Shown here piece after piece: positions 1 to 7,800 of a stretch of 9,746 nt of DNA. The stretch is from assembly GCA_019245255.1 (NCBI GenBank), contig JAFARV010000242.1, forward strand, positions 1 to 9,746, written 5' to 3'. The position numbers and the translations under genes were made by a program. Origin of the DNA: Acidobacteriaceae bacterium. Its GTDB lineage: Bacteria; Acidobacteriota; Terriglobia; Bryobacterales; Bryobacteraceae. Positions within the stretch are counted from its first letter, which is position 1. Every line of letters begins with the position of its first letter. Under the pieces are notes generated by a model, which was not told the DNA's origin, made no database searches, and was given only the letters and a program-made list of their open reading frames with translations.

Positions 1-123
1 GGCACGGCCACTCGTCGCCTCGTCGAACGATTTCCGTCTGCCACCATCACCGGTGAAATTGAATGGCGTGGCGGAGCTGGATTTCGCTTCCCCGCCGCGC
101 TAAACACTTTTTTGCGGGGCTGA
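1..123 (+). CDS. C-terminal end of an unidentified upstream gene (partial)
   Basis: Reading frame 1 is open from the left edge for 40 codons and ends at TGA 121-123. The tail reads ...ERFPSATITGEIEWRGG... and ends ...NTFLRG. It has a natural amino-acid mix and mostly G/C third positions like the housekeeping genes here, which is why I prefer it to a chance frame. It carries no motif that identifies the family. A position at the end of a small-molecule methyltransferase or another cytoplasmic enzyme would fit, but that is only an impression. The start lies outside the window. Forty open codons in G+C-rich DNA can arise by chance, so the call is tentative. Confidence 0.4.
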   Translation, partial: GTATRRLVERFPSATITGEIEWRGGAGFRFPAALNTFLRG

Positions 124-147
124 TCGATCGACGGCTTCGCACTGCGC

Positions 148-163
148 GACCGAAGCTTCGGTC
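148..163. repeat. Perfect 16-bp palindrome GACCGAAGCTTCGGTC
   Basis: Two complementary 8-base halves abut, which as RNA gives a 6-bp stem with a 4-base loop. It lies 25 bp after the putative stop at 123 and 47 bp before the promoter of the next gene. It could be a weak transcription terminator, although no T-run follows, or a protein-binding site. It is unassigned. Confidence 0.35.
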
Positions 164-209
164 CGAATTTGCTGCGGAATTCCGAGCATTAAGTTTTACA
201 ATTTAGTCG

Positions 210-239
210 TTGCAGTAAACATAACTTCCCCGGTATACT
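210..239 (+). promoter_or_regulatory. Sigma70-type promoter for the 324-2309 gene
   Basis: A -35 element TTGCAG (210-215) is separated by 18 bp from a -10 element TATACT (234-239), which matches the consensus at five of six positions. Transcription would start near 246, giving a ~78-nt leader to the ATG at 324. It lies in a locally A/T-rich stretch, as expected for a promoter. Confidence 0.5.
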
Positions 240-310
240 CCATACGCCTTAACTGAATTATCTGGATATCGTTAGCGAAGAACAGAATTCGACATTTGTG
301 CGAAAGGACA

Positions 311-316
311 AAGGAG
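311..316 (+). promoter_or_regulatory. Shine-Dalgarno AAGGAG for the 324 start
   Basis: AAGGAG lies 7 nt before the ATG at 324. It decides in favour of this start even though the resulting signal peptide has an unusually long N-terminal region. The alternative GTG at 414 would give a tidier signal peptide but has no comparable ribosome-binding site. Confidence 0.7.
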
Positions 317-323
317 TGCCGTA

Positions 324-2309
324 ATGCGCGATTCGTCCGATCAAGTTGTTGGATATGCGACGATTAAAGCCCTGTGGCAGGGCTCTCCGGGTCCCTGCCG
401 CAAGCGGAAACACGTGCTGGGCCGTTTGCTCCTCCGTCCTCGATTGTCGCTGACCCTTCTCACCTTGTTCTCCGGTTCGGCACTGAGCTTACAGGCCCAA
501 TCAACTCCGGTCTCCATCACGCCTTCCGGTCAAACAGGAAGCAGCGCCACATTTACAACCACGTTTTCCGATCCCAATGGCGGTGCCGATATCGCCGCCG
601 TGGATCTTTATGTGATGGCGAACGTTGTGCCGGGAAGCGTGTCCGGATGGTCGGCCCATCAATGCATTGTCCAACTTAAGCCGGCATCTGGAGCGCTGTC
701 CTTGGTGATAGACGCCGGGGGCTCCTATAGCGGCCCCATAAGTACAGGAACGCCGACTGTGCTCTCAAATTCGCAGTGCACTATTTCGGCCGCACGGACA
801 TCTGCCGCAATTTCCGGGAATACTCTTACCGTCAACTTTTCTTTATCGTTCAATACCGGTAATTTTGGGGGCTCAAAACAGCTCTACCTGTCCTCTGAGA
901 CCGCGAGCGGCGTGTGGAGTACGAATTATCAGCAGCAATTTGCGACCTGGACCGTTCCCGCTGCTCCGCTGGCATCCCCCGTCTCTGTGACGCCCTCGGG
1001 AGAAAGCGGTAGTTCGGTAACATTCACCGCCACCTACACCGACCCTTTGGGCGGAGCAAATATTTCGTCCGCGGTACTCGATATTATGGCCAATGTTGTT
1101 CCCGGCATGGCTTCTGCATGGTCCGCCCATCAATGCATTGTTCGATATGATCCCGGTTCCAGCAGCCTCTATTTGGTCATCGACGCGGGAGGGGCCTACT
1201 CTGCACCTATAAGCGCGGGAACATCCAGCGTGCTTTCAAACTCTCAATGCAGTTTCTCGGCTTCTGGGACGTGGGCCACCGTATCTGGTAATACGTTGAC
1301 TGTAAATTACTCCGTATCATTTAACGTCAATAATTTCTCTGGCACTAAGCAGCTGTATTTCAATGTTGCGAATTCGAATGGATGGAGTACGGACTATCAA
1401 CAGCAATTTGGAACCTGGATCGTACCCGCCAGTGGCGGAAGCGGTTTTACTCCGGCTATTGATGAGTCGACCATGGAAAGTATACCGAGTCAAAGCCAAG
1501 GTTCAAGTTGCACAGACATCACGGGAACCTGGTTGGAAAACACAAGCCCTGAGGCAACCTGGACTCTTTCCCAATCCAACGACCAGGTTACGGGATCGGT
1601 CGCAGTTAGCGATCCTATATGCGGTACGGTGATTTGGACCGTATCCGGAAGCCTTACCGACGCCTCAACCGGCAGTTTTACTTTTAATGCAGCCAACCCT
1701 CAACCGAGTGTATGTGAGGATCAGCCGATTGCGTCAGCGACTGACACTGTAACCTTGAATGCTCCCCAGTGTACGAACGGATCCGGCGTGCATTCATTTC
1801 CGGGTGGAAGCGTTTCGACTTCTTGGACAGACCCGAATCCGGCTCCCGTGCCATCGCCCTCTTCGCTTAAATTGTCGTTGGCGCAAAAGACCACTTACTC
1901 TAATCAGAGTGTCTTCAGTTGTGGCGGCACGTTGTTAGGACATGGTTGGGGCTATTCCCGTTGTGGAACTTACACGTTGTTAGATCAAAACGGGAAGCCG
2001 ATCCTGAACACAACCAAGTATATTGCGGAGGAAACAAGGGCCTATGTGTCGGGCGTGCAGGCAACACCTCATACCGGCAGTGGCCCTGTGAATGAAGATG
2101 GCAAGTTTTCCGATTTTTTGGCGTGGGTAAACTCGGCCGGTCCCGTCCCTGCCAATGCCAAGGGTGTTCGCAAGCAGGTAATTACTATTCGCGACACAAC
2201 AAACGGCAATACGAAGCAGGTTCGCGTTAACTGCCTCGTGTTTACTCCTTCCGACGTTACGGTCAATGACGTAACGAACCAGACGGATCAGAGTTGCAGT
2301 AGCTTTTAG
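324..2309 (+). CDS. Exported cysteine-rich protein with two tandem ~155-residue domains
   Basis: This is a 661-residue protein of unknown function, predicted to leave the cytoplasm. Residues 24-40 are basic and residues 41-56 hydrophobic, with likely signal-peptidase cleavage near LQAQ (56-59). The ~40 residues before the hydrophobic core are long for a signal peptide. Residues ~62-213 and ~219-369 are two clearly homologous domains. They share TPSG..GSS.TFT, MANVVPG, WSAHQCIV, LVIDAGG.YS.PIS.GT, VLSNSQC, SGNTLTVN and YQQQF.TW.VPA. Each has two cysteines (114/152 and 271/309), probably a disulphide within a beta-sandwich. Residues ~395-505 form a third region beginning DITGTW, with W.L.Q.NDQVTGS, which suggests a beta-barrel of lipocalin or avidin-like type, with cysteines 396, 433, 464 and 483. 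A Pro/Ser linker (505-514) leads to an unrecognised C-terminal region (515-661) with cysteines 533, 547, 637 and 658. The even cysteine count (12 in the mature part) fits an oxidising compartment. No catalytic motif is visible. A surface, adhesion or binding role is inference. The gene looks more A/T-rich than the kgd cluster. Confidence 0.88.
   Translation: MRDSSDQVVGYATIKALWQGSPGPCRKRKHVLGRLLLRPRLSLTLLTLFSGSALSLQAQSTPVSITPSGQTGSSATFTTTFSDPNGGADIAAVDLYVMANVVPGSVSGWSAHQCIVQLKPASGALSLVIDAGGSYSGPISTGTPTVLSNSQCTISAARTSAAISGNTLTVNFSLSFNTGNFGGSKQLYLSSETASGVWSTNYQQQFATWTVPAAPLASPVSVTPSGESGSSVTFTATYTDPLGGANISSAVLDIMANVVPGMASAWSAHQCIVRYDPGSSSLYLVIDAGGAYSAPISAGTSSVLSNSQCSFSASGTWATVSGNTLTVNYSVSFNVNNFSGTKQLYFNVANSNGWSTDYQQQFGTWIVPASGGSGFTPAIDESTMESIPSQSQGSSCTDITGTWLENTSPEATWTLSQSNDQVTGSVAVSDPICGTVIWTVSGSLTDASTGSFTFNAANPQPSVCEDQPIASATDTVTLNAPQCTNGSGVHSFPGGSVSTSWTDPNPAPVPSPSSLKLSLAQKTTYSNQSVFSCGGTLLGHGWGYSRCGTYTLLDQNGKPILNTTKYIAEETRAYVSGVQATPHTGSGPVNEDGKFSDFLAWVNSAGPVPANAKGVRKQVITIRDTTNGNTKQVRVNCLVFTPSDVTVNDVTNQTDQSCSSF
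507..1430 (+). repeat. Tandem duplication of a ~465-bp domain-coding unit
   Basis: Unit 1 (~507-962) and unit 2 (~978-1430) encode the two homologous domains of the exported protein, offset by 155-157 codons. Most DNA identity has decayed, but islands remain. GCCCATCAATGCATTGT, for example, occurs at 654-670 and 1125-1141. This indicates an older in-frame internal duplication rather than a recent one. Confidence 0.8.
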
Positions 2310-2518
2310 TTTTAGTTTGATGACCGGACAGACTGGGTGTCGCGGCTGTGCAGTCGCCGTAGCCTTGTTCTTTTCCTAGGCGACGGGCTGATCCTCCCAC
2401 GGTGCGAGCGCGGGCAACCCGGTGCCGGAATCATTGATACAGACACTTCTTTTGTGAAGAAACGTGCTAAGAAGGGATAAGGATACGATCGGCAGTACCC
2501 CGAGCTGCTTGACTGCAT
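2310..2518. other. Intergenic region between the two exported-protein genes
   Basis: This is 209 bp with no convincing gene. It holds a possible terminator hairpin just after the first gene (listed separately). No promoter with paired -35 and -10 elements could be found for the downstream gene: TTGATA at 2434-2439 has no acceptable -10 at 16-18 bp. A 68-codon minus-strand frame spans the region but is Ser/Arg-rich and not gene-like. Confidence 0.5.
2342..2374 (+). terminator. Possible intrinsic terminator after the 661-residue protein gene
   Basis: GCGGCT (2342-2347) can pair with AGTCGC (2352-2357), with one G-U pair, around the loop GTGC. A T-rich stretch, TTGTTCTTTT (2365-2374), begins 7 nt after the stem. 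The stem is short and the T-tract is neither immediate nor uninterrupted, so this is only a candidate. Confidence 0.35.
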
Positions 2519-3010
2519 ATGCGACTCCTGATCTACCTTGCCATTGCTTTCAGCTGCTGTAGCTTCGCTCGCGCCGAAGTCAACTCTGCTTCTTTACAGC
2601 TGCTATTCGGTGTCCCTTTGAAGAGGCAAGGGGCGCCGTCCGGGGAAGTGTTCAGCATACGGCCAGGACTTGCGATGACCGTCACGTATTCAAAAACCGG
2701 CAAAGTCTGCGCAATCCAGATTCAATCAGGAGTGGGCACTGCCCAGGAGATTGGCCGGGCGCTGGAACAAGCGGTGCCATCGTCCGAACGCGGCAATAGG
2801 TGGACCGATTTCAAAGAGTATTCTGGCGTCGCGGGGTTTATGAACACCTATTACGAGCATGTGATTATCACTGAGGACATCTTCACCCCTAATGCCCTCA
2901 ATAAGAAGCCTGGAGCCCGCGTCATCTTCAAGGATAAAGAATGTGGATGGAAGCCCGGCAGCGATCCTTTCGACACACCTCCGAGGGCCGCGGCCAGTCC
3001 GGAACAGTGA
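2519..3010 (+). CDS. Small exported protein of unknown function
   Basis: This is a 163-residue protein with a clean signal peptide: MR, a hydrophobic core at residues 3-15, and cleavage expected after ARA at residue 19. The mature ~144 residues open with a segment SLQLLFGVPLKR, followed by VFSIRPGLAMTVTYSKTGKVC (residues 44-64). The second segment suggests a beta-strand pair ending in a conserved-looking cysteine (Cys64). A second cysteine is Cys142 (KECGW). The rest holds one helix-like stretch (TAQEIGRALEQAV, 74-86) and aromatic-rich strands (109-118). No enzymatic motif or membrane segment is seen after the signal. Proteins with a short FG.PL...V.PG...TVTYS..G.VC core are, in my experience, common uncharacterised secreted proteins of Acidobacteriota; this is recollection, not a search result. 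The ATG at 2519 has no strong Shine-Dalgarno but is followed directly by the signal sequence. The gene converges on dnaJ with only 12 bp between stops. Confidence 0.75.
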   Translation: MRLLIYLAIAFSCCSFARAEVNSASLQLLFGVPLKRQGAPSGEVFSIRPGLAMTVTYSKTGKVCAIQIQSGVGTAQEIGRALEQAVPSSERGNRWTDFKEYSGVAGFMNTYYEHVIITEDIFTPNALNKKPGARVIFKDKECGWKPGSDPFDTPPRAAASPEQ

Positions 3011-3022
3011 TCGTGTGGCTAC

Positions 3023-4150
3023 TCAGCCGAAAAAGTCCCGAACCTTTTCAAAAACACTCTTTTCATGGGGAGCGTTGTCGGCCGGCAGGCTTTCCTGCAA
3101 TTCCTCGAAGAGCTTTCTCTGCTCACGAGTTAGTTTCTTCGGTATTTGGACATCGACATGGACGTAGAGATCACCGCGGCCTCGGCTATTCACGTGCGGC
3201 ACACCCAAGGCGCGCAACCGGAACTGTGCACCAGCTTGCGTCCCCTCAGGAATTCGGATCGTTTGCAAACCATCAAAGGTCTCGATTTCGACATCAGCCC
3301 CCAATGCCGCCTGCGCAACATTGATCGGGAGCGAACAATGCAGGTCGTACTCCCGGCGCTCGAACACGGGATGATCGGCAACAGTTACCACTACGTAAAG
3401 ATCGCCCGGCTGTGCTCCGGGCGGCCCGGGATTCCCTTCACCCTGCAACCGAAGGCGGGTCCCATTGTCTACTCCCGCGGGGATGTTCACCTTCAGTTTC
3501 TTCTCTGAGCGGCTGTATCCTTCGCCCCTGCACTGCGAACACGCTTGCCTGATTACTCTGCCCCGGCCGCCGCATGTCGGGCATGTTTTGCGTATCGACA
3601 GAAATCTCTGCTGATAAAGAACCTCGCCGCGTCCGTTACACACCGAGCAGGTAATCAGACCGCCGTTCGGCTCAGCCCCTGTCCCCTGGCACTTCGTGCA
3701 CGGCTCCGCCCGCGGGATCTGTATGTCAGCCGAGAGCCCCCGAATCGAGTCCTCGAAGCTGATCTGCAGATCGTAGCGGATGTCCTCCCCGCGCTGAACT
3801 CTGGTGCGACGTCCGCCGCCGCGCCCACCGCCGAAAATGTCCCCAAATAGATCGCCGAAAAGGTCCGAAAAATCTGTGAACCCGGTTTGATCGAAACCAC
3901 CGAATCCAGCCCCGTTTCCGACACCCTGATGCCCGAACCGGTCATATGCTGCTCGCTTCTGGGCATCGCTCAAAACCGCGTACGCCTCTGCGGCTTCTTT
4001 GAACCGTTCTTCTGCTTGTTTGTCCCCGGGATTGCGATCCGGATGGTATTGCAACGCTAGTTTGCGGTATGCGCCCTTTAGCGTTTGCTCATCGCAATCG
4101 CGCGATACCGACAGCACTTCATAGTAATCCCGTTTGTTGGCCACACTCAT
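3023..4150 (-). CDS. dnaJ: Chaperone protein DnaJ (Hsp40, class I)
   Basis: This is a 375-residue cytoplasmic co-chaperone that delivers unfolded substrates to DnaK and stimulates its ATPase. All class I regions are present in order. The J domain (residues ~8-73) has the invariant HPD at 36-38 and ends YDRFGHQG. The Gly/Phe-rich linker (~76-115) has repeated DLFGD.FG. The zinc-binding domain has four CxxCxGxG modules: CTKCQGTG (151-158), CSVCNGRG (168-175), CPTCGGRG (190-197) and CSQCRGEG (204-211). The C-terminal substrate-binding domains (~215-340) contain NIPAGVDNG.RLRL.GEG and PGDLYVVV. The tail ends in an aromatic FFG. Length is normal and no key residue is missing. It lies 29 bp after grpE, with no strong ribosome-binding site of its own (upstream reads ...CATAGACG), so translation may depend on coupling or on a weak site. 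Being last in the cluster, it ends 12 bp from the convergent exported-protein gene, with no terminator visible between the stops. Confidence 0.97.
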   Translation of the reverse strand: MSVANKRDYYEVLSVSRDCDEQTLKGAYRKLALQYHPDRNPGDKQAEERFKEAAEAYAVLSDAQKRAAYDRFGHQGVGNGAGFGGFDQTGFTDFSDLFGDLFGDIFGGGRGGGRRTRVQRGEDIRYDLQISFEDSIRGLSADIQIPRAEPCTKCQGTGAEPNGGLITCSVCNGRGEVLYQQRFLSIRKTCPTCGGRGRVIRQACSQCRGEGYSRSEKKLKVNIPAGVDNGTRLRLQGEGNPGPPGAQPGDLYVVVTVADHPVFERREYDLHCSLPINVAQAALGADVEIETFDGLQTIRIPEGTQAGAQFRLRALGVPHVNSRGRGDLYVHVDVQIPKKLTREQRKLFEELQESLPADNAPHEKSVFEKVRDFFG

Positions 4151-4179
4151 CGTCTATGCAATCGCGCGTCGGCCCGGCT

Positions 4180-4734
4180 TCACTGATTTACGGCAACCTT
4201 GACCATTGCTGGTCTCAGGAGGCGGCCCTTGAAGTAGTAACCGCGCTGATACTCTTCTAAAATAGTCTGGTCCGGGTGGTCTTTTGTATCAACCATTTCA
4301 ACAGCGTGATGAATGTGAGGGTTGAAAAGGGGTGGATCGGACGGAACCGGCTCGAGTCCCAGCTTTCTCAGCGCCTCCACCAGCCGCTGATAAATGAGTT
4401 CCATCCCACGGGCGTACTCCTTATCAGACGCCTCTGCTTTTAGCGCTCGTTCGAAATCATCGACGATCGGCAGGAGTGATTTCACCACGTCCATAGCGGC
4501 GAATTCGAAAATGTCGCTGCGCTCACGCTCGGAGCGCCGCCGATAGTTGTCAAACTCGGCTTGCCGGCGTTGTAGCAGATCCTGAAATTCAGTTCTTTCC
4601 CGGATCAGGCGCTCACGTTCCACGGGCCAGTCACTGGCCAGGGTCTGAGGCGCTTCCGCAGACTCGATGCTGCGCTCTGCCGAGGATTGAGGCTCTTCCG
4701 TTGCGAGCCCATTGTTGCTGTCTACAGGTTCCAT
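4180..4734 (-). CDS. grpE: Protein GrpE, nucleotide exchange factor for DnaK
   Basis: This is a 184-residue homodimeric co-chaperone that releases ADP from DnaK and resets the chaperone cycle in the cytoplasm. Residues 1-35 are an acidic, Ser/Ala-rich disordered tail. Residues ~38-100 form the long dimerisation coiled coil, with the family pattern QAEFDNYRRRSERE (58-71) and LLPIVDDFERAL (87-98). The C-terminal beta domain (~127-182) carries FNPHIHHAV and the hallmark ending ILEEYQRGYYFKGRLLRPAMV (158-178). Length is in the usual range. The start ATG at 4734 has a modest ribosome-binding site (TAAGG, about 6-7 nt upstream). It lies 86 bp after kgd and 29 bp before dnaJ, on the same strand. The canonical hrcA and dnaK neighbours are absent, and no CIRCE element (TTAGCACTC-N9-GAGTGCTAA) is seen upstream. 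Confidence 0.96.
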   Translation of the reverse strand: MEPVDSNNGLATEEPQSSAERSIESAEAPQTLASDWPVERERLIRERTEFQDLLQRRQAEFDNYRRRSERERSDIFEFAAMDVVKSLLPIVDDFERALKAEASDKEYARGMELIYQRLVEALRKLGLEPVPSDPPLFNPHIHHAVEMVDTKDHPDQTILEEYQRGYYFKGRLLRPAMVKVAVNQ

Positions 4735-4820
4735 GATGACCTTACCGCTTGTATACGTTGCTTAAATTCCAGCGTAACAAAGGAACTGGAGTTTCGTCCT
4801 CCATAGTCCCCGCTCGTGTT

Positions 4821-7800
4821 TCAACGCTTCTTCCGGACCAACCGGCGTGCTTTACGCACCACCCCCGGTGTATCGGCAAACGCCTCATTCACAAGGGCTT
4901 CCTGCTGGTCGTTATGGACCTTGTGCGCTCCAGCCGCCGGGCTCGCCGCCGTACCCCTCCCCACGTACCGCAGTTGCCGTCGCGGACCCGCATTCCCGGC
5001 GGGGTGGATAATCGGCTGCGTCTGTTCTTCGACGAAATACCAGGCGCCCATGTTCTCAGGCTCTTCCTGAACCCAGAACAGGTCGGCCGTATCCGAGTAC
5101 CGCCGCAGAATATCGATTAACTGCTGAAGTGGGAACGGATAGAGTTGCTCCAGCCGAATAATGGCGACGTCGGCGCGTCCCATCTCCTCGCGTTTGTTGA
5201 TCAGGTCATAGTAAATTTTGCCGGAGCAGAGCAGCACACGTTTGATCTGATTCCCCAGAAACTGAGCGTCACCGATCACGGGCTGAAACGCCCCACTGGT
5301 CAGCTCATCCAGTCGCGAGGCGGCTTTCGGGTATCGCAACAAGGCCTTTGGCGTGAATACCACCAGTGGCTTCCGAACGCCGCGTCGATCCGCGCCGCCG
5401 TACATCTGGCGCCGAAGTAGGTGGAAGTATTGAGCCGGCGTCGTGCAGTTGCAAACCTGAATGTTGTTCTCCGCTGAAAGCTGCAGAAAGCGCTCAATAC
5501 GAGCGCTCGAGTGCTCCGGTCCTTGCCCCTCGAATCCGTGCGGCAGCAGAAGCACCAGGCCGCTCGGTTGATTCCACTTCGATTCCGCGGAAACGATGAA
5601 CTGATCGATGATGATCTGCGCTCCGTTCGCAAAATCGCCAAACTGCCCTTCCCACAACACCAGCGTCAAAGGATCCGCCACACCGTACCCGAATTCGAAA
5701 CCCATCACGGCGTACTCGCTCAGCAGACTGTCGTAGACCTCGAACTTGGCTTGCCTCGGATCCAGGTGCTGCAACGGAATGTAGCCGCGTCCGCTCTCAT
5801 AATCGCTGAACTCCAGGTGCCGCTGCGTAAAGGTCCCCCGAGTGACATCCTCGCCACTCAGGCGCACGGGCGTGCCTTCCAGCACCAGCGATCCGAAGGC
5901 CAGCGTCTCCGCAAATCCCCAATCAATCGGCGCCCCATGCAACGCTTCGCGGCGGCGATCAACCAGGCTCTTCAACTTCGGGTGCAAACTGAAGTCTTCG
6001 GGAAGTGACGTACACTTCTCAATGACCTTGGCCAGGGTTTCGTACTCCGCCGCCGTCGACGGGATCGGCTGGTATACTTGCTCGGCCGGCGCCTCCGCGA
6101 ACTGCTCAATCACGAACTCTTCGCGATGACGCTTCGCCTGTTCATAGGTCTCGTTCAGGCGCATCCGAACCTGATTCCGAAGCCCGTCGATGTGCTCCTT
6201 CGACACGAACTTCTCGCGGATCAAAAACTCGGCGTACTGAGTCGCCGCGCTCGGAAGCGCCTTGATTTTGCGATACATCACCGGCTGCGTGTAACTCGGA
6301 TCGTCCGCTTCGTTGTGACCCTGCCGCCGGTACCCGATAATATCCACCACTACGTCGCGCTTGAATTGCTGCCGATAGTCGTACGCAAGCTCGGCTGCTC
6401 GCAGGCAAGCCTCTGCGTCGTCTGCGTTCACGTGGAAAATAGGCGCCTGCACGGAAAGTGCGATATCCGTGCAATATTCGCTGGTGCGTCCCTCCAGCGG
6501 ATTGGTCGTAAATCCAATCTGGTTGTTCGTCACGACGTGGATGGTGCCGCCCGTCTTATAGCCCTCAAGCTGCGAAAGCTGCAGTACTTCGGCAACGATT
6601 CCCTGACCGATGAACGCCGCGTCGCCGTGAATCAAGATCGGGATCACGCGTGCTCTCTCCGTATCGCCGATGCGATCCTGCTTTGGCCTCACCAGCCCTT
6701 CGACGACCGGATCGACTGCCTCGAGATGGCTTGGATTAAAGGCCACCGAGACAAGAATTTCTTTCCCCTGCGACGAACGATGAATCCCGCTGGCACCCAG
6801 GTGATACTTCACGTCTCCTGAACCCTGCACACTCTGCGGATCAGGCTCTCCTTCGAACTCCGAAAAGACCTGCGCCATCGACTTGCCCACAAGATTCGCG
6901 AGCACGTTTAGACGGCCCCGGTGAGCCATTCCGATAACTGCTTCGTGCCCATTCTGGTTCGCCGCGCACTCCAGTACTTCGTCAAGCGCCACAATCACGC
7001 TTTCCAGCCCTTCGAGCCCAAACCGCTTCTGACCCACGAAGCGCGTCTGCAGGAAGTGCTCGAACTCTTCGGCCTGAATCAGGCGATTCAGGATGCGGTG
7101 ACGCACCGACCCATCCAGCTTCCACGAGTTCATGGTCGCTTCCATGCGGTCCTGCAGCCACTGCTTCTGGACCGGATCCTGAATGTGCATGTACTCGATG
7201 CCGACCGTCGCGCAGTATGTGTTGCGAAGCCGGTTCAGAATCTCGCGCAGGCTTTCATACGGCTGCATGTACGAAGCAATCGCGCCGCTTGGAGCCTTGA
7301 CCGCCCCGGCAAGGAATGGCCGGTCCAGATCCCACATCGTCAGGCCATAAGATCCCGGATCGAGCTCTGGATGATACCGGGGCTCGCTCCCGAGGGGATT
7401 GATATTCGCCAGCAGGTGTCCGCGCGTGCGGTACGCGTTGATTAAGTGAATGACTGCTGCTTCTTTCGCGACGTCGGTATTCACCGACGCGTACCGCTGC
7501 GTCGTGAGTTGAAGGTCCGTTTGCCACTTCATGGGCATAAACGGAATCTTCAGGTCACGGAAGATGCTGTTGTAAAAGCCTTCTTCACCCTGAAGCAGCT
7601 GTTGCAGATTCCCCAGAAACGTTCCGGATTCAGCGCCTTGAATGATGCGGTGATCGTACGTACACGTGATCATCAGCACCTTGCTGATGCCCAGCGCCAC
7701 GCGGTTCTCTTCGCTCATGGCCATGAACTCGGCCGGATAGTCGATTGCACCAGTCGCAATGATTGCGCCTTGTCCCGGCATCAGTCTCGGAACGGATCCG

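Noticed and set aside
2312..2518. 68-codon minus-strand frame filling the intergenic gap
   Set aside because: Its composition is Ser/Arg/Pro-rich, with no ribosome-binding site and no signal or domain. It includes the terminator candidate of the upstream gene.
4094..4168. Direct repeat GCAATCGCGCG at 4094-4104 and 4158-4168
   Set aside because: It is a single 11-bp pair around the dnaJ start in G+C-rich DNA, with one copy inside coding sequence; probably chance.
4750..4780. Possible minus-strand promoter TTGTTA (4780-4775) / TATACA (4755-4750) before grpE
   Set aside because: The spacer is 19 bp, and transcription would start about 9 nt before the ATG, removing the ribosome-binding site.
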